Below are positions 42,732 to 51,095 of a stretch of 64,000 nucleotides of DNA, piece by piece. The translations under genes were made by a program, and so were the position numbers. Source of the stretch: an uncultured Desulfobacteraceae bacterium (lineage in GTDB: Bacteria; Desulfobacterota; Desulfobacteria; Desulfobacterales; Desulfatirhabdiaceae); NCBI GenBank assembly GCA_903953895.1, contig CAJBLH010000013.1, positions 38,064 through 102,063 on the forward strand. The letters are read 5' to 3'. The notes under the pieces are model-generated. The model was given only the letters and a program-made list of their open reading frames with translations. It was not told the DNA's origin and did no database searches. The number at the start of each line of letters is the position of its first letter. The stretch's first letter is position 1.

Positions 42732-43856
42732 TTACATGATTTCCAGTTTGGCCTGCAGCGCGCCGGCTGCCTGAAGCGCCTGAAAAATCGAAATCAAATC
42801 GCGCGGTGTGACCCCGAGGGCGTTCAGGGCACGGACAATTTCTCCGATACTGGCGCCGGCCTCCATCAGAAAAATGGGCGCTTTGTCTTCTTTCACCACA
42901 AGGTTTGTATTGGGGGTCGCCACCGTCTGCCCCTGGGAAAACGGCAGAGGCTGAGAAACATCGGCGGATTCTTTGATCTGTATACTCAGGTTCCCATGTG
43001 CAATGGCAACTTTCGAAATCCTGACATTTTCACCAATCACGACCGTACCGGTCCGTTCATTCACAACCACTTTCGATTCCACATCCGGAGTGACGCCCAG
43101 CGCCTCGATGACAGTCACAAAACCGACCACATTATCCACATATTTAGGCGGAACACGCACTTCGATGCTGGCCGAATCCGAGGTTCTGGCAATCGAGGAA
43201 GAAAAAGCGACATTGATGGATTCAGCTACCCGAGTGGCAGTTGTAAAATCCGGATGATTCAATGTAAGCATCAGGCTTTCCTTGTTCCTGAAACTGGTGG
43301 GCACTTCTTTTTCAATGAGAGCCCCGCCGACAACCCGCCCCACGGTGGGAAAGTTTTTTTGCGCGGATGCGCCGGCGCCTTTGGCGGAAAACCCGCCGGT
43401 GCTGATCGCGCCCTGGGCAATGGCGTATGTCTGACCGTCCGCAGCCTTTAACGGTGTAAATAGCAGTGTTCCTCCCTGCAAGTCTTTTGCATCACCGATC
43501 GAACTGACCGAAACATCCATTCGTGTTCCCGACCTGGAAAACGGGGGCATATCTGCGGTAATCATGACTGCAGCGATATTTTTCACCTTGATATCTATCG
43601 GATTTACCGTCATTCCCATTTTTTCAAGCATACTAACCAGAGACTGTATCGTGAATTTGGCTTTATCCCCATCGCCGGTTCCATTCAACCCCACGACCAG
43701 GCCATATCCCACAAGCTGATTTTGACGCACCCCCTGTATTGAAATGATTTCCTTGATCCTTACTGCATGGGCGTCGGCAGACAAACACAGGAGAATCACC
43801 AGAACAGCCACAGCCCAAACTCCGATCGATCGATTCTTTGCGTATGTTTTTTTCAT
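42732..43856 (-). CDS. flgI: Flagellar P-ring protein FlgI
   Basis: The track begins at 43916; the internal ATG at 43856 begins a clear signal peptide (MKKTYAKNRSIGVWAVAVLV, then AHA-V cleavage), giving a 374-residue protein of normal FlgI length. FlgI segments include RIKEIISIQGVRQNQLVGYG, GTMLFTP-like LLFTPLKAADGQTY and DLISIFQALQAAGALQA. It forms the periplasmic P ring around the rod. It lies next to flgH. Confidence 0.92.
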   Translation of the reverse strand: MKKTYAKNRSIGVWAVAVLVILLCLSADAHAVRIKEIISIQGVRQNQLVGYGLVVGLNGTGDGDKAKFTIQSLVSMLEKMGMTVNPIDIKVKNIAAVMITADMPPFSRSGTRMDVSVSSIGDAKDLQGGTLLFTPLKAADGQTYAIAQGAISTGGFSAKGAGASAQKNFPTVGRVVGGALIEKEVPTSFRNKESLMLTLNHPDFTTATRVAESINVAFSSSIARTSDSASIEVRVPPKYVDNVVGFVTVIEALGVTPDVESKVVVNERTGTVVIGENVRISKVAIAHGNLSIQIKESADVSQPLPFSQGQTVATPNTNLVVKEDKAPIFLMEAGASIGEIVRALNALGVTPRDLISIFQALQAAGALQAKLEIM

Positions 43857-43934
43857 GCAATCACCGGTATAATATTTAAGGTCATGGTAATATGAATTTT
43901 CTTCACCCACAACCAATTGCCTGTTTGTTGTCCG

Positions 43935-44708
43935 CTAAAACGGAGATAAGACGTCCAGAATATTGGCCAGCCAGCCTTTGCGCTGCTGATCATTGACGAT
44001 TCCCGAACCGCTGTAAGCAATTCGCGCATCAGAGATAAATGTTGAAAGCACGACATTTTCATTAGAAATATCCCTGGGTCGGATCACACCGGTTACCACA
44101 ATCAGTTGTGCCTCGTTATTGACAATGATCTCCCTGGACCCGGAAATCGCTAGATTCCCGCTTGGCAATACCCCAATCACCCTCGTAGTGATATAAGCAT
44201 TCAAGTCGCCGCTTCGGCTCGTTCCACCCTGTCCGTTAAATTTAGTGCTAGCCCCGCCGGCAATTCTGGACAACGGATTCAGCCCCTGAGTCGGGTTAAC
44301 ATTGTTTTCAAGACCCAGAAACTTGTCAATACCAAGATTCACGGAGGAATCTCTGCCGGTTGTGGTTGTGGCATTATTGGAGGCTTTTGAGGATTCCACA
44401 ATTTTAATGGTCACGATATCTCCGACCCGCCTGGCTTTTGGGTTGATAAAGAGTTCTCCCATGTTGCCATTTTCCTGCCACAGAGAGCCTTCTGCGAACG
44501 GCTGTGGTGTTTCAGATGCTATATACAGCGGCGGCTGATGCTGTTCAGTGATCGGCTGAACCTGTTTTATCGGTGCGGCGCACCCCCAGAGAAATCCCAC
44601 CATCAATGAAAGCAGGCATCCGAGTTTGATCGCCGAAAAGCACAGTGGTCGCAGATCATGGGTATATGTTTTCTTTAATCCAAAGGCCCAAATCGGTTGA
44701 TTCATCAT
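43935..44708 (-). CDS. flgH: Flagellar L-ring lipoprotein FlgH
   Basis: This 257-residue protein has a lipoprotein signal ending in LWGCAAP (acylated Cys near residue 43). The FlgH segments are SLWQENGNMGELF, RRVGDIVTIKIVESSKASN, FLGLENN, and AYSGSGIVNDQQRKGWL. It forms the outer-membrane L ring, so the cell has a diderm envelope. The ATG at 44708 has a weak upstream RBS. Confidence 0.92.
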   Translation of the reverse strand: MMNQPIWAFGLKKTYTHDLRPLCFSAIKLGCLLSLMVGFLWGCAAPIKQVQPITEQHQPPLYIASETPQPFAEGSLWQENGNMGELFINPKARRVGDIVTIKIVESSKASNNATTTTGRDSSVNLGIDKFLGLENNVNPTQGLNPLSRIAGGASTKFNGQGGTSRSGDLNAYITTRVIGVLPSGNLAISGSREIIVNNEAQLIVVTGVIRPRDISNENVVLSTFISDARIAYSGSGIVNDQQRKGWLANILDVLSPF

Positions 44709-44743
44709 AACATCGCCTCCTCAAGAAATACGGTTATCACAAT

Positions 44744-45571
44744 TCAAAACTCCACCTGAACTGTTTTTGGGTCCAAAACCCTGGCAAAAATTTCCTTGTT
44801 TGAATTCAGATTTACCACCCGGACACGATCGCCCTTGATTCCGCTTTCCTTGACTTCTCCTATGGCTGTAATTCTGAGAGTTTCAGACTCGGCAATAATG
44901 GACACCCTGTCATTGCGCTTGACCATCAGTGGTTGTTCAATAATATCAGTTCGAAAAACTTCTTTCGGATTCATGGCTCTCAGCGTCCTTTTTCCCACTA
45001 CATCCTCTATGTTGGAAATGTAATTGGATGGCAGATCCGCCATATCCATTGAAACAACAGTCACATCATCTTTTGCAATGGTCTGATTCCGGTTAAGGGG
45101 TTTCTGAACGACGATGACAGGGGTTTCAACTTCAATCTTGACGGTTGCCGACACTTTTCTGGATGACTGACCATAGATATCGAAAACAATACTCAGTGGA
45201 ACCGTCCCCAGATAATTGGTTTTACCGGGTGGCGCCACTTTATAAGAATATGGTCGATTTGGAAGCACCAGACCGTTACTGGCCTGAACAAGTTTTATCT
45301 TGACACGGCTTTTTTCCCAGGGGATTTTATCGTTCAGAAAATCCATTACGATATCTTCAATCATTTTCCGGGTGATTTCAATGGAACCATTATCCGCCTT
45401 ATCGGACGTTGTAGGTGGGATTAAGGGAATCTGTTCTGCAGTTTGACCGATATTTTCAAAAGAAAACAACATGGTCAGTGCCCCCAACAAGACCACCCTG
45501 AACCATTCCTCCGCACGTTGTCTGATGCCGACTGTCCGAGACATCTGTGGATTTGTTAGACCATTTTTCAT
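44744..45571 (-). CDS. flgA: Flagellar P-ring assembly chaperone FlgA
   Basis: This 275-residue protein has a signal or anchor segment (VLLGALTMLFSFENIGQ), a degenerate middle domain and the SAF-type C-terminal region of FlgA: VVQKPLNRNQTIAKDDVTVV, VGKRTLRAMNPKEVFRTDII, and RVRVVNLNSNKEIFARVLD. FlgA helps the P ring assemble in the periplasm. The head may start at a later methionine. It sits between flgH and flgG. Confidence 0.88.
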   Translation of the reverse strand: MKNGLTNPQMSRTVGIRQRAEEWFRVVLLGALTMLFSFENIGQTAEQIPLIPPTTSDKADNGSIEITRKMIEDIVMDFLNDKIPWEKSRVKIKLVQASNGLVLPNRPYSYKVAPPGKTNYLGTVPLSIVFDIYGQSSRKVSATVKIEVETPVIVVQKPLNRNQTIAKDDVTVVSMDMADLPSNYISNIEDVVGKRTLRAMNPKEVFRTDIIEQPLMVKRNDRVSIIAESETLRITAIGEVKESGIKGDRVRVVNLNSNKEIFARVLDPKTVQVEF

Positions 45572-45628
45572 CGTCTGCTCCCCCTTGCCACGACCCTAAT
45601 GCAAAAAATCACCAATTGATCAGTTTCC

Positions 45629-46417
45629 CTACCGTTTCAGATTGTTGGCCATCTGCAGCATCTCATCGGCCGCCTGAATGGCTTTGCTGTTGATTTCGTA
45701 AGCCCGCTGGGCCGCAATCATGTTTACCATTTCATCCACTACACTGACATTTGACATCTCCAGACTGCCCTGAGACAGGGTGCCCCTACCATCTTTACCG
45801 GCGGTTCCGGTCGTGACTTCGCCTGATGCCTCGGTTTTCAGATAAAGATTTCTGCCGATACTGGTGAGCCCCGCCTGGTTCGGAAACTGGGCCAGTTCGA
45901 TGGTGCCGATTTGCGTGGGGGTAACATCTCCTGCCTTCAGCGCGGATACAGTGCCGTCCATTCCGATGGTTACTGAAATGGTATTGGTGGGAACGCTGAT
46001 TTCCGGCTCCAGGGGGTATCCATCCGAAGTGACGATTTTCCCGTCACTGTTCAGTTTAAAAGCACCCGCGCGGCTGTAGGCGGTTTCACCATTTGGCTGC
46101 ATGATCTGAAAAAATCCGCTGCCTTCAATGGCAATGTCCAATTCATTTCCGGTGTTCTGATAGTTTCCCTGAATAAATATTTTCTCTGTAGCCACCGGTC
46201 TTGTTCCCTGTCCCAACTGAATTCCGGTCGGCACCTGATTTTCGGATGATGAAGCAGCACCCGCCTGACGAATATTTTGATAGAGCAGATCCTGAAAATC
46301 CGCTCGACTCCGTTTATAGCCGGTTGTGCTGACATTGGCCAGATTGTTGGAAATCACATCGATATTCAATGACTGCGCCTGCATTCCGGATGCGGCTATG
46401 GATAAAGCCCGAGACAT
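45629..46417 (-). CDS. flgG: Flagellar distal rod protein FlgG
   Basis: This 262-residue protein has the rod-family N-terminus [33 protein letters not shown], the FlgG segments [15 protein letters not shown] and GNQYQNTG-like [18 protein letters not shown], and the C-terminus [19 protein letters not shown]. It builds the distal rod. It is followed by flgA and preceded by flgF, with a 90-base gap. Confidence 0.93.
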   Translation of the reverse strand: MSRALSIAASGMQAQSLNIDVISNNLANVSTTGYKRSRADFQDLLYQNIRQAGAASSSENQVPTGIQLGQGTRPVATEKIFIQGNYQNTGNELDIAIEGSGFFQIMQPNGETAYSRAGAFKLNSDGKIVTSDGYPLEPEISVPTNTISVTIGMDGTVSALKAGDVTPTQIGTIELAQFPNQAGLTSIGRNLYLKTEASGEVTTGTAGKDGRGTLSQGSLEMSNVSVVDEMVNMIAAQRAYEINSKAIQAADEMLQMANNLKR

Positions 46418-46507
46418 AATGGCCTCCTTATGATATGTAGTCTTCAGACGATGCGCGGGGAAAAAACCGCATATTCCGCCTGTAGATCGTTTTTTTCTTA
46501 TGGGTTA

Positions 46508-47263
46508 TCATGACAATCTTCCCAGTTCATTGACGGTTTTACTGTTGGTTTCATTGATGGATTGCAGAACTTTCTGATAGGATTCATATCCTCGAATCAC
46601 ATCGATCATCTCGGTCATCATTTTTATGGAATCCACATTGGATCCTTCAATAAATCCCTGCTGTACGATAGCCTTCTCTGCCGGAATCCCCTGATCAGTG
46701 GAATCTATCGGACTGTACAGGGAATCGCCATTTTTCAGCAGCCCTTTTTTATTGGCGAAATCAACGATCTTCAGACTGTCCACCTCTGCGCCGTCAACGA
46801 TCACAGCACCGGTCGCATCCACAACCACATCTTTACCGGAAATCTGAATTTCACTGTCTCCTTTACCCAGAACGGGATATCCCTGCTGGGTCACCAGGGT
46901 GCCATTCGAATTGAGAACAAAATCTCCTTTTCGCGTATATTGAATGCCCCGAGACGTCTGAACAGCAAAAAATCCCTCCCCATCCAGCGCCACATCCAGC
47001 GCATTCCCCGTTTCTTTCATGGACCCCTGATCAAAGTTGATAAACGTACCGACCGGCAGGGTAGAAATATTATTTACCGACCAATCCTTGAGAGATTCAC
47101 GAGGAATGTTTTCTCTATCTGACGAAGGCATGGATGGAATTCGAAATACTTTATCTTCCTTGAACCCGACGGTGTTTGCATTGGCCATGTTGTTGGACAA
47201 AACTTCCAACCTCATTTCCTGAGATAGTGTACCTGTTAGAATGCCGGTGATTTCGCCTCTCAT
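46508..47263 (-). CDS. flgF: Flagellar proximal rod protein FlgF
   Basis: This 251-residue protein has the rod N-terminus MRLEVLSNNMANANTVGFKED and the body segments TFINFDQGSMKETGNALDVAL and FFAVQTSRGIQYTRKGDF, with the C-terminus SYQKVLQSINETNSKTVNE. The order flgF-flgG and the shorter start distinguish it as FlgF. It is the first gene behind the sigma-54 promoter at 47351-47366. Confidence 0.88.
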   Translation of the reverse strand: MRGEITGILTGTLSQEMRLEVLSNNMANANTVGFKEDKVFRIPSMPSSDRENIPRESLKDWSVNNISTLPVGTFINFDQGSMKETGNALDVALDGEGFFAVQTSRGIQYTRKGDFVLNSNGTLVTQQGYPVLGKGDSEIQISGKDVVVDATGAVIVDGAEVDSLKIVDFANKKGLLKNGDSLYSPIDSTDQGIPAEKAIVQQGFIEGSNVDSIKMMTEMIDVIRGYESYQKVLQSINETNSKTVNELGRLS

Positions 47264-47350
47264 ACCGCCCTCTCAATAAAAAAAAATTCGTAAATTCTCA
47301 GATTGATAAGACAGATCATTTATCAACGCCGGAACTTACGAATTTTAAAA

Positions 47351-47366
47351 TGCACAGATTGTGCCA
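47351..47366 (-). promoter_or_regulatory. Sigma-54 (-24/-12) promoter of the flgF-G-A-H-I-J operon
   Basis: On the minus strand TGGCACAATCTGTGCA has a perfect -24 box (TGGCAC) and the GC dinucleotide at the correct 12-base spacing. The -12 box is TGTGCA rather than TTTGCA. It lies about 90 bases before flgF and just behind the end of the DUF2802 gene, as in flagellar class II operons. Confidence 0.75.
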
Positions 47367-47376
47367 GAATCACGTT

Positions 47377-47811
47377 TTACATGTTTTTAGTTGTTTTGTC
47401 TGAAGCTGTATCCGGTTGCATCCGGCGTAAATTGGCAATCAGGTCGATCTCGCACTGAGGAATATTGATGCGTCCGGCAATCTGATCCGATCCGACACCC
47501 AGATCCAGAAGTCGCCGGACTTCATCATAGGGATCAAGACCGGCTTTTTTTCGCTCCTCATCTGGAGCAACTACCTGGCTGTAATTTTTTATTGAAGCCA
47601 GCACTTCGTCAAAAGATTCGCTCCCGGCAAACGCCGCTGTCGGCGTAGGGTTTAATGGACCGAGATCCTCCGGATGAACCGGATCTGAAATCCGGCTAGG
47701 TGAAACAGTTTTCCGTTTCAGTTTAATCAGATAGAAAATGGAGAATATGCAGCAACAAATCCCGGCTGCATCTAAGAATATCTCCAAATTCATAAGGGTC
47801 GTGTAGGTCAT
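47377..47811 (-). CDS. DUF2802-like protein after fliA
   Basis: This 144-residue protein has one N-terminal membrane helix (about 9-28), a Pro/Glu-rich linker and a C-terminal helical segment YDEVRRLLDLGVGSDQIAGRINIPQCEIDLIANL that matches the DUF2802 pattern. DUF2802 proteins are found at the end of flagellar operons, and their function is not known. It follows fliA by about 100 bases. Confidence 0.7.
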   Translation of the reverse strand: MTYTTLMNLEIFLDAAGICCCIFSIFYLIKLKRKTVSPSRISDPVHPEDLGPLNPTPTAAFAGSESFDEVLASIKNYSQVVAPDEERKKAGLDPYDEVRRLLDLGVGSDQIAGRINIPQCEIDLIANLRRMQPDTASDKTTKNM

Positions 47812-47907
47812 GACATTATTTCCTTCATAAACGACTGGCAGCTATTCTTCCAACGTCATTTTATTGACGTTTTCCTGAACATTTTGACATCACCGATAAA
47901 AAACCGG

Positions 47908-48687
47908 TCAATTATCCAATACTCCGTTCTTGACGAGCTTTTTACGCAAACGCATGATCACCGAAGAATGGATTTGAGAGATTCGGGATTCGGTCAAATT
48001 CATCACCTCTCCAATTTCCTTCAATGTCAGATCATCCACATAGTACAATGAAATTACCGTTCTTTCTCTGTCGGAAAGTGTATCGATGGCTTTAGCTAGC
48101 GCTGCTCTGATCTCCGATGCACGGGTCAACATCAGTGCATCCTGATCTTCACCACTCACAAACTGACTGAGCAGCTTTTCTTTTTCAGCATTTGACGGCG
48201 AATCCATATCATCCATGCTGACAAATGAAATGCTTGCCATACGCTGTAAATCGTCAAATTCATCCGCAGTGAGTCCCAGTTCCTTGGCGACCTCCCAGCT
48301 TTCCACCTCCCTTCCCAGTTTTTTCTCCAGGTGAATCCAGGTCTGCTGCATTTCCCGTACTTTCTTTCGAGTACCCCGAGAGAGAACATCCCGGGACCGA
48401 AGTTCGCTCAATACTGCGCCGCGAATGCGAAATGAAGCAAATGTCGCCAGGGTGTTATCCCTGGTTGGATCAAAGCGATCTACGGACTGAATCAGACCGA
48501 TGATACCGGCATTGATGAGATCATCCACATCCACATGAGCCGGCAGATGCACGGCCATCCGGTGTACGATCCGTTTGACAAACGGAAGGTATTCCGTAAT
48601 CAGCCGGTTCCGTGTTGTCTCATCGTTCCTGTAAGGACTGTCAGGCGTTACCGCAGCAGATTGATTCATATTATCTTCTTTATTCAA
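47908..48687 (-). CDS. fliA: Flagellar sigma factor FliA (sigma-28)
   Basis: This 259-residue sigma factor has region 2 (VDVDDLINAGIIGLIQSVDRFDP, ATFASFRIRGAVLSELRSRD), region 3 and region 4 (ALAKAIDTLSDRERTVISLYYVDDLTLKEIGEVMNLTESRISQIHS). It transcribes the late flagellar genes, such as flgM (promoter at 42213-42240). It follows flhG by about 25 bases, in the usual flhF-flhG-fliA order. Confidence 0.93.
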   Translation of the reverse strand: MNKEDNMNQSAAVTPDSPYRNDETTRNRLITEYLPFVKRIVHRMAVHLPAHVDVDDLINAGIIGLIQSVDRFDPTRDNTLATFASFRIRGAVLSELRSRDVLSRGTRKKVREMQQTWIHLEKKLGREVESWEVAKELGLTADEFDDLQRMASISFVSMDDMDSPSNAEKEKLLSQFVSGEDQDALMLTRASEIRAALAKAIDTLSDRERTVISLYYVDDLTLKEIGEVMNLTESRISQIHSSVIMRLRKKLVKNGVLDN

Positions 48688-48711
48688 GGCGATAATCCAG
48701 TAAACAATGCA

Positions 48712-49623
48712 TCATGGTTTAGAGAAATCCAGCTTATTGCTGATCAGCTCCTGCCAGAACAAACGCGTATTTTTGGGGGGAAAGACAGCCGTCGGCGATT
48801 GACACAATTTCACGGCCAGAGAACTGAAACACCGACTGGCCTGAGAATCCGGATACAGCTCACATATGGCTTTTTGTCTTCTGACCCCCCGCGTGATGTT
48901 TTTATCATAAGACACATGTCCGATATACTCGATGGCAATGTCCAAAAAACGTTCGGCAACCAGCTTCAGTTGCCGGTATACTTCATGCGCTTCCTGGATA
49001 TCGCTGACCATATTGACCAGCAGCTTGAACTGTTTCACACCATAGCGGAGAGAAAGTATTTTCATGAGCGCATAGGCGTCAGTGATGGATGTGGGTTCAG
49101 GCGATACCACCACAATAACTTCCTGAGCGATTGCATTGAAATACATGACATTTGAAGATATTCCGGCAGCCGTATCGATCAGCAGGATATCGATGGGATC
49201 GATCACCGCATACAGTTCACTCAGGATGTCCGCAGTCTGCGCTTTGGACAGGTTGGCCATTTCCTGAATGCCGGAGGAAGCCGGAAGTATCTTGACGTTG
49301 CAGGGACCATCGACAATAATTTCAGACAGGGTTTTTTCGCCAAGGGCTACATGAGAAAAATTATATTTGGGAGTGAGCCCCAGAAGAATATCCAGGTTCC
49401 CCAGCCCCAGATCCGCATCGAAAATCATGACCTTCTTGCCAAGCCGGGACAAGGAAATTCCGAGATTGGCAACGATATTGGTTTTCCCGACGCCGCCTTT
49501 GCCACTGGAAATAGAGATGACCCGTGTACGAGAACCCATATCCGGCTGGGAAGAGAACGTGTCTTTTTTATTTGCCAGTTTCCGCGTCAAACTGATGACA
49601 TTGCTTGCTGAACCTGTCGTCAT
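48712..49623 (-). CDS. flhG: Flagellar number regulator FlhG (FleN/YlxH, MinD-like ATPase)
   Basis: This 303-residue ATPase has the deviant Walker A motif ISSGKGGVGKTNIVANLG and the switch segments DADLGLGNLDILLGL and ILLIDTAAGISSNV. It is a MinD relative that limits flagellar number and works with FlhF. There is a short N-terminal DQAXXLR-like stretch (NVISLTRKLANKKDT). It lies immediately after flhF. Confidence 0.9.
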   Translation of the reverse strand: MTTGSASNVISLTRKLANKKDTFSSQPDMGSRTRVISISSGKGGVGKTNIVANLGISLSRLGKKVMIFDADLGLGNLDILLGLTPKYNFSHVALGEKTLSEIIVDGPCNVKILPASSGIQEMANLSKAQTADILSELYAVIDPIDILLIDTAAGISSNVMYFNAIAQEVIVVVSPEPTSITDAYALMKILSLRYGVKQFKLLVNMVSDIQEAHEVYRQLKLVAERFLDIAIEYIGHVSYDKNITRGVRRQKAICELYPDSQASRCFSSLAVKLCQSPTAVFPPKNTRLFWQELISNKLDFSKP

Positions 49624-49634
49624 ATGAATTTACC

Positions 49635-51095
49635 TTATCTTGCATAATAGGGTTGGCCGTTTCCGACCCGATGAACTTCAGCCTCGGTCGCATCCTGGAT
49701 ATCCGGAATATGACTGCAACAGGTTTTGCAGGGGATGTACTGTTTTGAGGCGGCATCTTCAACGCTTTGAAACACGATACGATTTTCCGGTTTAATGCGT
49801 TTGGCCCAGGCGCATTCGGGATGATGAAAAAGAATGGAGTTGTGATTGGCCACATAATGGTCCCGAAACCGGGAGGCATTGTTTATATAGGGTATGATTT
49901 CTGCTGTTTTTCCAGGCGGAACATGCCAGGGTCTGCTTTCCCTGACTGGGTTCAGCATCAGTTCCACAATTTTTTCAAGTGTGGCCATTTCAAGGCTGTT
50001 CGGGATTTCCTGGCCACTGGTAAAAAAGGAAACCGGAAGTTTTGAATGCATCAGCAGATTGAGTACGTTGCCATAAGACTGGGTTTCATCCAGTTTTGAA
50101 ACGATCAGATCGGTAACAGACAGAGGCTGATACGCTTTCAGAATCTGCAGCAAATCCTCGTTTTTTGTTGTAGCGCTTGCCACGAGATACACCTTGTTTA
50201 CATGAATATGTTCCATTATTTCAGTTAGTTCTGCCATCATCTGCACATCGCGGATTCCCATGCCCGGCGTATCGATAAAGATGTGATCCATCTGCTCGAA
50301 ACGTCTCAGTGACGATTTAAACTCCTTGATCGAACTCACCGGTTCTACGGGAATACCGAGAATCTTTCCATAAACCTGCAACTGAGCAGCGGCGGCGACT
50401 CTTTTGGTGTCAAAGGTGATCCAACCGACTTTCTTTCTGAATTGACAGGTATAAATTGCTGTCAACCGCGCCATGGCCGATGTTTTTCCGCTTCCAGCAG
50501 GGCCGAAAAATCCATGAATCTGTCGCCTGTTGGCATTTTCAGGAGGCTTTACGGATACTCCCATTTCTGAAAGTACGTCCATCAGAGCTGAACAAAAGCT
50601 TTGGCTTCCCCATTCCGATTCGGAACCGTATTTGCGAATAAGCGATGTCAAAATCTCTTGAATAAAAACATCTTCCAGCCCTTGATGTGCAAAATGTTGT
50701 TTGAATTTCTCTTTAAAGCTTTCTTCCACACCCGCAGATGACGGTTGAATATTTTTTCGAATGGACTTGGATCCCGTCTGGAAGGAATTCATCAAAGCCT
50801 GGTCGGTGATTGAATCATCGATGCGAACCGATATCTTCTGTCCTTTCAGATTACCGGGAATGCCGCTGGCCGCAGTGGAAACCGATTTTGTCTCTATCGG
50901 CAGTGTCGCTGTATCGTCGTTAAAGGAGTCGGTAGCGGCTGTAACTTCAATCCCTGCTGGTTTTTTGACACCAAACAGACCTTTTCCCTGACTCAGGCTG
51001 CGCGCGGAAAGAATCACCGCATCAGGCCCGAATTCTTTTTTGATCAGCCGCAATGCTTCTGTCATCGTTGGCGCTTCAAATCGTTTAATCTGCAT
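49635..51095 (-). CDS. flhF: Flagellar GTPase FlhF with an added C-terminal metal-binding-like domain
   Basis: This 486-residue SRP-type GTPase has an N-terminal region (MQIKRFEAPTMTEALRLIKKEFG), a variable B domain, and the GTPase domain with P-loop GPAGSGKTSAMARL, IDTPGMG and IVSKLDETQS. It sets where flagella are placed. Beyond the usual end (about residue 415) there is an extra segment of about 70 residues with FHHPECAWAKRIKPENRIVF and YIPCKTCCS. It looks like an Ada/thermonuclease-type Cys-ligand metal domain. The start overlaps flhA by 11 bases. Confidence 0.9.
   Translation of the reverse strand: MQIKRFEAPTMTEALRLIKKEFGPDAVILSARSLSQGKGLFGVKKPAGIEVTAATDSFNDDTATLPIETKSVSTAASGIPGNLKGQKISVRIDDSITDQALMNSFQTGSKSIRKNIQPSSAGVEESFKEKFKQHFAHQGLEDVFIQEILTSLIRKYGSESEWGSQSFCSALMDVLSEMGVSVKPPENANRRQIHGFFGPAGSGKTSAMARLTAIYTCQFRKKVGWITFDTKRVAAAAQLQVYGKILGIPVEPVSSIKEFKSSLRRFEQMDHIFIDTPGMGIRDVQMMAELTEIMEHIHVNKVYLVASATTKNEDLLQILKAYQPLSVTDLIVSKLDETQSYGNVLNLLMHSKLPVSFFTSGQEIPNSLEMATLEKIVELMLNPVRESRPWHVPPGKTAEIIPYINNASRFRDHYVANHNSILFHHPECAWAKRIKPENRIVFQSVEDAASKQYIPCKTCCSHIPDIQDATEAEVHRVGNGQPYYAR

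Noticed and set aside
47852-47871. Hairpin AACGTCATTTTATTGACGTT after fliA
   Set aside because: No U-run follows on the transcribed (minus) strand, so it does not qualify as a terminator.
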